DNA of 64,000 nt, taken from the NCBI GenBank assembly GCA_017547805.1, contig JAFYOR010000089.1, positions 1-64,000 on the forward strand. The letters are read 5' to 3'. This stretch comes from Clostridia bacterium. GTDB lineage: Bacteria > Bacillota > Clostridia > Christensenellales > Aristaeellaceae. The translations under genes were made by a program, and so were the position numbers. The notes beneath the pieces were generated by a model, which ran no database searches, had not been told where the DNA came from, and was given only the letters and a program-made list of their open reading frames with translations. This document shows, piece by piece, positions 58,296-64,000 of this stretch (position 1 is the stretch's first letter; the number at the start of each line of letters is the position of its first letter).

Positions 58296-58943
58296 TCAGT
58301 TGAAGAAGGGTTCGATTTTCTTGGTGACCACGCTGACCATCGGGCCCATGCCGAAGGCAACCAGCAGCGTCATCGGTCCGACGGTGGAGCGCATCAGGAA
58401 TCCGCCGGTCATGAACGCCAGATCCCATGCGGTGCGCGTATACAGGAAGGGGATGCCCGTCTTGCGGGAGATGATCTGCGGCATCGCGTCGTACGGCGCG
58501 ACGCCCATGTCCACCACGATGTAAATCGCGACGACGACGAGGAACAATATGCCCACCGGCAGGAAGATCAGCGTGCGCGTAAGCAGCGGCAGCGCGGCGT
58601 TGATCCCCGGGAAAAAGTCGAGCAGGAACATGAAGAATTCTGCAAAATATCCCACGAGCACGGCGTTGACGAACGTGCCAAGGCCAATGCGCGTTGTGTC
58701 AAAACGGATGACGATAAAGAACAGAAGGATGTTGCACACCATCTGCCACGTGCCAAACGACCAGCCGATCATCCGGCTGAAGCCGAGGTTGAAGCACGAG
58801 CACGGATCCGTGCCAAATGCAATGCGGTCAAGCATCGCCACGCAGAATCCCATGCATACAATGGACAGGATGCACGCCGGAATGCGGCGTTCCATCCGCG
58901 GGCGCGCCATGCCCTTAAACCACGAAATAAACGTCTGTTTCAT
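58296..58943 (-). CDS. YczE/YitT family membrane protein
   Basis: The 215-residue protein has five helices and typical family motifs FGTDPCSCFNLGFS near residue 43 and DMGVAPYDAMPQIIS further on. The family is widespread in Bacillota, and its role is not established. ATG 58943 has a CCGGAGGC site about 10 nt upstream and a -10 TATAAT at 59059-59064 with TTGCCC 17 nt before it, leaving a 115-nt leader. Confidence 0.85.
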   Translation of the reverse strand: MKQTFISWFKGMARPRMERRIPACILSIVCMGFCVAMLDRIAFGTDPCSCFNLGFSRMIGWSFGTWQMVCNILLFFIVIRFDTTRIGLGTFVNAVLVGYFAEFFMFLLDFFPGINAALPLLTRTLIFLPVGILFLVVVAIYIVVDMGVAPYDAMPQIISRKTGIPFLYTRTAWDLAFMTGGFLMRSTVGPMTLLVAFGMGPMVSVVTKKIEPFFN

Positions 58944-59058
58944 GCGGTATATGCCTCCGGATATGGTTTGTATATTGAAGTGGGTTTGCTTTATCTGCGG
59001 GGCGGAAATTGCGGCAGGCACAATCAGATGAAGAAACTCCGCCCACATTTACGGCGGT

Positions 59059-59087
59059 ATTATACAGGTTTATGCCGCGCAGGGCAA
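59059..59087 (-). promoter_or_regulatory. Promoter of the YczE/YitT gene
   Basis: On the minus strand TTGCCC and TATAAT are 17 nt apart. Confidence 0.78.
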
Positions 59088-59169
59088 TCCCTTTTTGTGT
59101 TTTTGCGCGCTGTGCGGCGCTTTTTCTGCCCTGACGTTTGATTCGCCGCAGATCCTGAGGGCTTCCTCA

Positions 59170-59198
59170 TTTACATCTGTGCGCTCTGGCTGTATAAT
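59170..59198 (+). promoter_or_regulatory. Promoter of nfnAB
   Basis: TTTACA (59170-59175) and TATAAT (59193-59198) are separated by 17 nt. Confidence 0.85.
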
Positions 59199-59243
59199 AT
59201 TCTGCATATTCCTGAAATACGCTTTCTGACAGGAGGCTTTGAT

Positions 59244-60086
59244 ATGTTTGAAATTCTCTTGAAGCAGCGGCTGAACCCCACGGTGACGAAGATGGTGATT
59301 CACGCGCCGTTTGTCGCCCGCAAGGCCGAGCCGGGACAGTTTATCATTTTCCGCGCGCACGAGGACAGCGAGCGCGTTCCGCTGACCATCGCGGACTACG
59401 ACCGCGAGGCCGGCACGGTAACGATCATCTACCAGATCGTCGGCGGCTCGACGATGGAGCTTAATGCGATGGAAGCGGGCGAGAGCCTTTGCGACTTTGT
59501 GGGTCCGCTGGGCGTTGCCACGCATACCGAGGGCCTTCGGAAGGTTGCGGTTGTGGGCGGCGGCGTCGGCTGCGCGATTGCTTATCCTGTGACGAAAAAG
59601 CTGCACGATCTGGGCTGCGAGGTGCATGCCATCGTCGGCTTCCGCAACGCGGATCTGGTGATCCTTGAGGAGGAATTTGCCGCGGCGAGCGACAAGCTTT
59701 TCCTCATGACGGACGACGGCAGCCGCGGGGAAAAGGGGCTTGTGACCGCCGCGCTTGAAAAGCTGATTCTTGAAGGCAATCAGTATGATGAAGTAATCGC
59801 CATTGGTCCGCTGGTGATGATGAAGTTTGTTTCCCTGCTGACGAAAAAGTACGGCGTCAGGACGACGGTATCCATGAACCCGATCATGATCGACGGAACG
59901 GGCATGTGCGGCGGCTGCCGCCTGACGGTCGGGGGCGAAACGAAGTTTGCCTGCGTTGACGGCCCGGACTTTGACGGTCATCTCGTCGACTTTGACGAGG
60001 CGATCAAGCGTGCTTCGATGTACGCGGAGTTCGAGCGGCATGCCCGCGAGGCGGCCTGCAATCTGATGAACAGGGAGGTGCAGTAA
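59244..60086 (+). CDS. nfnA: NADH-dependent ferredoxin:NADP+ oxidoreductase subunit NfnA
   Basis: The 280-residue protein has an FAD-binding barrel (ERVPLTIADYD), a nucleotide-binding VVGGGVGCAIAYPVTKKL segment, and a C-terminal [2Fe-2S] site with MCGGCRLTVGG and FACVDGPDFDGH. It is the small subunit of the electron-bifurcating transhydrogenase, which couples NADH and reduced ferredoxin to NADPH. The large subunit starts 2 nt after the stop. GACAGGAGG precedes ATG 59244. Confidence 0.95.
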   Translation: MFEILLKQRLNPTVTKMVIHAPFVARKAEPGQFIIFRAHEDSERVPLTIADYDREAGTVTIIYQIVGGSTMELNAMEAGESLCDFVGPLGVATHTEGLRKVAVVGGGVGCAIAYPVTKKLHDLGCEVHAIVGFRNADLVILEEEFAAASDKLFLMTDDGSRGEKGLVTAALEKLILEGNQYDEVIAIGPLVMMKFVSLLTKKYGVRTTVSMNPIMIDGTGMCGGCRLTVGGETKFACVDGPDFDGHLVDFDEAIKRASMYAEFERHAREAACNLMNREVQ

Positions 60087-60087
60087 C

Positions 60088-61488
60088 ATGGCGGTCAAGA
60101 AGAATATGGATCTGAAGAAGTGCCCGATGCCCTCTCAGGATCCGATGGTGAGAAACCGCAATTTCGACGAGGTTGCGCTGGGCTACACGCTGGAGATGGC
60201 GGTGGGCGAAGCGCGCCGCTGCCTTTCCTGCCCCAAGAAGCCGTGCGTATCCGCCTGCCCGGTGCAGATTGATATCCCGGCGTTCATCGAGCGCGTGGCC
60301 AATGAGGACATCGAGGGCGCGTATGCGATTCTTTCCGCGTCCTCTGCGCTGCCGGCGGTCTGCGGACGCGTCTGCCCGCAGGAAAGCCAGTGCGAGGGCA
60401 AGTGTGTGCGCGGCGTGAAGGGCGAGAGCGTCGCCATCGGCCGCCTGGAACGCTTTGTCGCCGACTGGCACAGGGAGCACAGCGGTCAGCTGCCGGTGAA
60501 ACCGGCGCAAAACGGACATAAGGTCGCCGTCATCGGCGCAGGCCCGTCGGGTCTTACGTGCGCGGGGGATCTGGCGAAGCTTGGCTATGCGGTGACGGTT
60601 TTTGAGGCGCTGCATGTCGCCGGCGGCGTGCTGGTATACGGCATTCCCGAGTTCCGCCTGCCCAAGGAAATTGTGCGCAGGGAGATCGAAGGCCTCAAGG
60701 CGATGGGCGTTGAGATTCTGACCAACATGGTCATCGGCAAGGTGCTGACCATCGACGAGCTGTTTGAGGATATGGGCTATGAAGCGGTCTATATCGCCAG
60801 CGGCGCGGGCTTGCCGCGCTTCATGGGCATCCCGGGCGAGAGCCTCAAGGGCGTGTATTCCGCCAACGAATACCTTACCCGCATCAACCTGATGAAGGCC
60901 TATCGGGAAGGCAGCAAGACCCCGATTATGAAGAGCAGATGCGTGGCGGTTGTCGGCGGCGGCAATGTCGCCATGGATGCGGCGCGCAGCGCCAAGCGTC
61001 TTGGCGCGGATGAGGTGTACATCGTCTACCGGCGCGGCATGGCGGAGCTTCCGGCGCGCGCGGAGGAAGTGGAGCACGCCATTGAGGAAGGCATCATCTT
61101 CAAGACCCTGACCAACCCGACGCAGGTGCTTGGCGATGAAAACGGCTTTGTGCGCGGCATGACCTGTGTGGAAATGGAGCTTGGCGAGCCGGATTCCTCC
61201 GGACGCCGCAGGCCGGTCGTCAAGGAGGGCAGCGAGTTTACCCTCGATGTGGATACGATGATCATGTCCATCGGCACCAGTCCCAACCCGCTGATCCGGT
61301 CTACCACCCCGGGGCTTGAGACGAACCGCTGGGGCTGCATCGTCACAAACGGCGACGACGGCCTGACCAGCCGCGAGGGCGTGTATGCCGGCGGCGATGC
61401 GGTGACCGGCGCGGCGACGGTCATTCTGGCCATGGGCGCGGGCAAAAATGCGGCGAAGGCGATCGACGCGTATATAAAATCCAAATAA
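60088..61488 (+). CDS. nfnB: NADH-dependent ferredoxin:NADP+ oxidoreductase subunit NfnB (GltD-like)
   Basis: The 466-residue protein begins with an iron-sulfur domain (CLSCPKKPCVSACPVQIDIP and CGRVCPQESQCEGKC) and continues with two Rossmann folds: VIGAGPSGLTCAGDLAK for FAD and VVGGGNVAMDAARSAKRLG for NADPH. The family includes GltD and the NfnB large subunit; adjacency to NfnA settles the assignment. With NfnA it interconverts NADH, NADPH and ferredoxin pools, important in fermenting anaerobes. Confidence 0.95.
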   Translation: MAVKKNMDLKKCPMPSQDPMVRNRNFDEVALGYTLEMAVGEARRCLSCPKKPCVSACPVQIDIPAFIERVANEDIEGAYAILSASSALPAVCGRVCPQESQCEGKCVRGVKGESVAIGRLERFVADWHREHSGQLPVKPAQNGHKVAVIGAGPSGLTCAGDLAKLGYAVTVFEALHVAGGVLVYGIPEFRLPKEIVRREIEGLKAMGVEILTNMVIGKVLTIDELFEDMGYEAVYIASGAGLPRFMGIPGESLKGVYSANEYLTRINLMKAYREGSKTPIMKSRCVAVVGGGNVAMDAARSAKRLGADEVYIVYRRGMAELPARAEEVEHAIEEGIIFKTLTNPTQVLGDENGFVRGMTCVEMELGEPDSSGRRRPVVKEGSEFTLDVDTMIMSIGTSPNPLIRSTTPGLETNRWGCIVTNGDDGLTSREGVYAGGDAVTGAATVILAMGAGKNAAKAIDAYIKSK

Positions 61489-61501
61489 ACAGGCGCATCG
61501 G

Positions 61502-61532
61502 GCGGACGTTTTTGCAGACGTCCGCTCTTTTG
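61502..61532 (+). terminator. Terminator after nfnAB
   Basis: GCGGACGT (61502-61509) pairs with ACGTCCGC (61518-61525) across an 8-nt loop and is followed by TCTTTTG. A weak promoter follows (TATAAT at 61590-61595, TAGACT 17 nt before). Confidence 0.82.
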
Positions 61533-61659
61533 TTATCATATTGCACACAATTCTGAGAACTCATCGTAGACTTTGACCAAAAGATCAAGTATAATAAAAA
61601 TGATCACGTATGCGCAGCACAAAAGCCTTTGCTGCGCGACAGAAGGATGAGGGAGCGCC

Positions 61660-62034
61660 ATGACCGTTAAAGAAATCGCATCGATTCTTGAGGCGAAATT
61701 CCTTTGCTGCGAGGAAGAAGGGGACAGGCAGGTGCATTCTGCGTTTGCTTCGGACATGATGAGCGACGTGCTCGCCTTTGTCACGGAGGATACGCTTCTT
61801 TTGACCGGCCTGATCAACAGCCAGTCCGTGCGCACGGCAGAGATGCTCGACCTGCCCGCGCTGGTTTTCGTGCGCGGTAAGAATCCGCATCAGGATGCGG
61901 TGGAGCGCGCGAAAATGATCGGCATGCCTGCGCTGATAACGCACCTGACGATGTTTGAGGCTTGCGGCAGGCTGTATCAGTCGGGCCTTGGCGCGGTGGA
62001 GATTGAAGACTACGATGGAGAGATGGAAATATGA
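61660..62034 (+). CDS. DRTGG-domain protein
   Basis: The 124-residue protein resembles the DRTGG domain found alone or in Pta/CBS proteins (segments AFASDMMSDVLAFV, LLLTGLINSQSVRTAEMLDLPALVFVRG). Such single-domain proteins precede hydrogenase operons in Clostridia together with an HATPase and a HydS-like protein, as here. Their role is not known; nucleotide or ligand sensing is presumed. The stop overlaps the next start (ATGATGA). Confidence 0.87.
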   Translation: MTVKEIASILEAKFLCCEEEGDRQVHSAFASDMMSDVLAFVTEDTLLLTGLINSQSVRTAEMLDLPALVFVRGKNPHQDAVERAKMIGMPALITHLTMFEACGRLYQSGLGAVEIEDYDGEMEI

Positions 62035-62447
62035 TGATTAAGGAAACGTATCAGGTGACAGCGGGCGATATGACGGCGGCGGGCGACGTTTCCGCGCGCA
62101 TCAAGCGCCATATGAAGCAGCTGGGCATTCCCGCCTCTGTGATGCGCCGCGTGGCTGTGGGCACATACGAGGCGGAGATCAATCTGGTCATCCATTCCGA
62201 CGGCGGAAGGATTGACTTTGCCATCACGCCCGAGGGCATCGACATCCGCGTCGTGGATGTGGGCCCGGGCATTGCGGACATTGAAAAGGCGATGACCGAG
62301 GGCTGGTCTACGGCCACGAACGAGGTGCGCAACATGGGCTTTGGCGCGGGCATGGGCCTGCCCAACATGAAGCGCAATGCCGATGAATTCACCATTGCCT
62401 CCGAGGTGGGTGTCGGCACGGACATCCATATGCTGTTCCGCATCTGA
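62031..62447 (+). CDS. HATPase-domain protein (RsbW/SpoIIAB anti-sigma type)
   Basis: The 138-residue protein is a stand-alone GHKL ATPase with the N box (EAEINLVIHS), the G1 motif VDVGPGIAD and the G2 motif GFGAGMGLPNM. Members bind ATP and act as serine kinases or partner-switching regulators. Alternative start ATG 62034 is possible. It lies between the DRTGG and HydS-like genes in one operon, so partner switching linked to redox sensing is inferred. Confidence 0.9.
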   Translation: MMIKETYQVTAGDMTAAGDVSARIKRHMKQLGIPASVMRRVAVGTYEAEINLVIHSDGGRIDFAITPEGIDIRVVDVGPGIADIEKAMTEGWSTATNEVRNMGFGAGMGLPNMKRNADEFTIASEVGVGTDIHMLFRI

Positions 62448-62481
62448 CTTGGAAAGACAACGATTCGGGAGGTGAAACCCA

Positions 62482-63825
62482 ATGAGCGACACGCCCTATT
62501 TTCATTCCGTGCGGCTGGATGCTGAAAAATGCAAGGGCTGCACGACCTGTCTGAAACGGTGTCCGACGGAGGCCATCCGCATCAGAAATAACCGGGCGAC
62601 GATTCTGCATGAGCGCTGCATCGACTGCGGCGAGTGCATCCGTGTGTGCACGAGCCACGCGAAGATTGCCGTGACCGATCCGCTGGAGATCATCGACGGC
62701 TTCAAGTATAAGATCGCGCTGCCGGCGCCGACGCTGTATTCGCAGTTCATTCACGTCCACAGGAGCGAGCCGATCATTGCGTCGCTGCTGAAAATCGGGT
62801 TTGACGACGTGTTTGAAGTTGCGCGCGCGGCGGAGGTTGTTTCCTATGCCATCAGCAAGCTGCTGATCACCGAGGACAGGCCAAAGCCGGTCATTTCTTC
62901 CGCATGTCCTGTGATTCTGCGGCTGATTCAGATCAATTTTCCCAGCCTGCTGGATAATGTGATTGACATGATCTCTCCCATGGAGGCTGCGGCAAAGATT
63001 GCCAAGGAAGAGTTTGCAAAGAAGCATGGCGTTCCTGTCGGGGAGATCGGCGCATTCTTCATTTCGCCCTGCGCGGCGAAGATGACGGCGGTGAAAAACC
63101 CGCTTGGACAGGAAAAGTCCTACGTGGACGGCGTCATTGCGATCAAGGATATCTATACGCGGATTGAAAAGCATCTCAAAGAAGGCTTTGATCCGCTGGA
63201 AATCGACCGCGCGAGTACCGTGGGCATCAAATGGGCGATTCCCGGCGGCGAAACTTCCGCCGTCGGTTCGCGCAATTCCCTGTGCGTGGACGGCGTGGAG
63301 AACGTCATGCGCGTGCTGGAGCAGATTGAGAACGCCCGCTTTGAGCGGCTGGATTACTTTGAAGGCCTCGCCTGCACCAACGGCTGTCTCGGCGGCCCGC
63401 TGACGGTGGAGAACTGCTTTGTCGCCAAGAACCGCCTTGCCTCCGTCGTCAAGCATACGGCGCAGCGCATGGTCAGCAAGACGGAGATCTTCGAGGACGC
63501 TGTTTCCACCCTGCGCATGACGCAGGAGATCGAGCCCAACGAGGTCATGCAGCTGCGGGGCTCCATCTTTGAGCGCATCAAGCGCGCGGAGGAGATTGAG
63601 ATGATCTGCAAGGGGCTGCCGGGCTTTGACTGCGGCAGCTGCGGTTCGCCGACCTGCCGGGCGCTTGCGTGGGACATCGCCCACGGCTACGCCAACGAGC
63701 TCAACTGCGTTTTCAAGCTCCAGGAGAGGATATCGCAAATGGCGGAGGAGATGGTCAAGCTTGGCGAATCGACCCGCTTTACGTCCTACCGAAAAGACGA
63801 TGGATCAAAGAAAGAAGGACTGTAA
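62482..63825 (+). CDS. Putative sensory [FeFe]-hydrogenase-like protein (HydS type)
   Basis: The 447-residue protein has two N-terminal ferredoxin clusters (CKGCTTCLKRCP and CIDCGECIRVC), an H-cluster domain with ligand cysteines at Cys142 (SSACPVIL), Cys197 (SPCAAK), Cys298 and Cys302 (GLACTNGCLGG), and a C-terminal iron-sulfur segment (FDCGSCGSPTC) as in sensory HydS. Ala141 replaces the proton-transfer cysteine that catalytic enzymes carry immediately before the Cys142 ligand, as reported for HydS of Thermotoga maritima. No PAS domain is visible. The context, with DRTGG and HATPase genes, fits redox or H2 sensing. Confidence 0.9.
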   Translation: MSDTPYFHSVRLDAEKCKGCTTCLKRCPTEAIRIRNNRATILHERCIDCGECIRVCTSHAKIAVTDPLEIIDGFKYKIALPAPTLYSQFIHVHRSEPIIASLLKIGFDDVFEVARAAEVVSYAISKLLITEDRPKPVISSACPVILRLIQINFPSLLDNVIDMISPMEAAAKIAKEEFAKKHGVPVGEIGAFFISPCAAKMTAVKNPLGQEKSYVDGVIAIKDIYTRIEKHLKEGFDPLEIDRASTVGIKWAIPGGETSAVGSRNSLCVDGVENVMRVLEQIENARFERLDYFEGLACTNGCLGGPLTVENCFVAKNRLASVVKHTAQRMVSKTEIFEDAVSTLRMTQEIEPNEVMQLRGSIFERIKRAEEIEMICKGLPGFDCGSCGSPTCRALAWDIAHGYANELNCVFKLQERISQMAEEMVKLGESTRFTSYRKDDGSKKEGL

Positions 63826-63828
63826 ACG

Positions 63829-64000
63829 ATGAAAGTTTCTGAATTTGCCGCGCTTTCCGGCGCGAAAATCCTTATGGATGAATACGAGGACCGTGAGATT
63901 GCCTGCGGCTATACCTGCGACCTGCTTTCCCATGTCATGGGCCGCGGACAGGCGGATATGGCATGGATTACCGTGCAGACGCACATGAATGTCATCGCCG
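63829..64000 (+). CDS. Second DRTGG-domain protein, 5' part (continues beyond window)
   Basis: ATG 63829 follows the HydS-like stop by 3 nt and the frame is open to the end of the window (57 codons). MKVSEFAALSGAKILMDEY corresponds to the start of the first DRTGG protein (MTVKEIASILEAKFLCCEE), and DLLSHVMGRGQADMAW to its SDMMSDVLAF. In related operons, a DRTGG gene at this place precedes PHP, NuoE-like and hydrogenase structural genes. Confidence 0.85.
   Translation, partial: MKVSEFAALSGAKILMDEYEDREIACGYTCDLLSHVMGRGQADMAWITVQTHMNVIA

Larger units (their letters stand above)
58944..59243. other. Divergent promoter region between the YczE/YitT gene and nfnA
   Basis: It contains the minus-strand promoter (59059-59087), a GGGCGGA...TCCGCCC stem in the minus leader (about 58998-59034), and the plus-strand nfnA promoter. 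No gene is seen. Confidence 0.7.

Overview
The window reads as a chromosomal segment of a strictly anaerobic, fairly GC-rich member of the Clostridia (Bacillota). The evidence is the gene content: two rubrerythrins, an NfnAB transhydrogenase, a putative sensory [FeFe]-hydrogenase operon, PduL, an XpaC/TelA pair, VanW, LCP and CapA wall proteins, QueT under a preQ1-I riboswitch and a Myb-type (RsfA-like) regulator. Bacillus-type promoters (TTGACA-17-TATAAT) and GGAGG ribosome binding sites are clear throughout. No rRNA, CRISPR array, transposase or prophage was seen. Three short AT-richer inserts stand out from the GC-rich background: the MFS fragment at the left edge, a 70-codon ORF at 3160 and a flavodoxin-like gene at 28246.

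Layout. 1-4000: MFS tail, YhhN protein, PduL, then a Fur-family regulator whose promoter carries a Fur-type operator, followed by a reverse rubrerythrin and a paralogue remnant. 4000-13500: Nudix and GDPD enzymes, small membrane proteins, a secreted protein of four regular modules, a PIG-L deacetylase, and an MFS gene overlapping a GNAT/serine-hydrolase fusion. 13700-19600: small conserved proteins, M29 aminopeptidase, nucleotidyltransferase, GH110-like beta-helix enzyme, pyroglutamyl peptidase and tRNA-Leu(GAG). 19800-28200: VanW protein, secreted proteins, the xpaC-telA-lemA-like-TPM cassette, and an ECF sigma factor with a probable anti-sigma partner. 28200-36970: mostly minus-strand genes (flavodoxin, transglutaminase, queT with riboswitch, surface protein, ferredoxin-type aldo/keto reductase, rubrerythrin) plus a LysR gene. 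37100-50900: GT-C type membrane glycosyltransferases, phosphoglycerate mutase, LCP and CapA wall enzymes, a DHH phosphoesterase, an Rsm22-type methyltransferase, an ECF S-component and DUF1934. 50900-59000: MBL hydrolase, KdpDE-like two-component system, tRNA-Leu(CAA), nucleotidyltransferase, MFS, esterase, rRNA methyltransferase and a YczE/YitT protein. 59200-64000: nfnA-nfnB and the DRTGG / HATPase / HydS-like / DRTGG operon, cut by the window edge.

Two themes connect the genes. One is anaerobic redox balance and oxidative-stress defence: the rubrerythrins, the metal/peroxide-type regulator, NfnAB and the hydrogenase-like sensor. The other is the cell envelope: VanW, LCP, CapA, the GT-C enzymes, XpaC/TelA and secreted proteins of unknown function.

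The least explained DNA is intergenic. Two tandem arrays (125-bp unit about 4 times, 104-bp unit about 6 times) share one underlying sequence, and both sit between convergent genes. A separate repeat with four copies follows terminators and precedes promoters in the 5-11 kb region. A cluster of nested perfect hairpins lies at 58092-58287. Calls come from reading the sequence and translations only; no database search was run.
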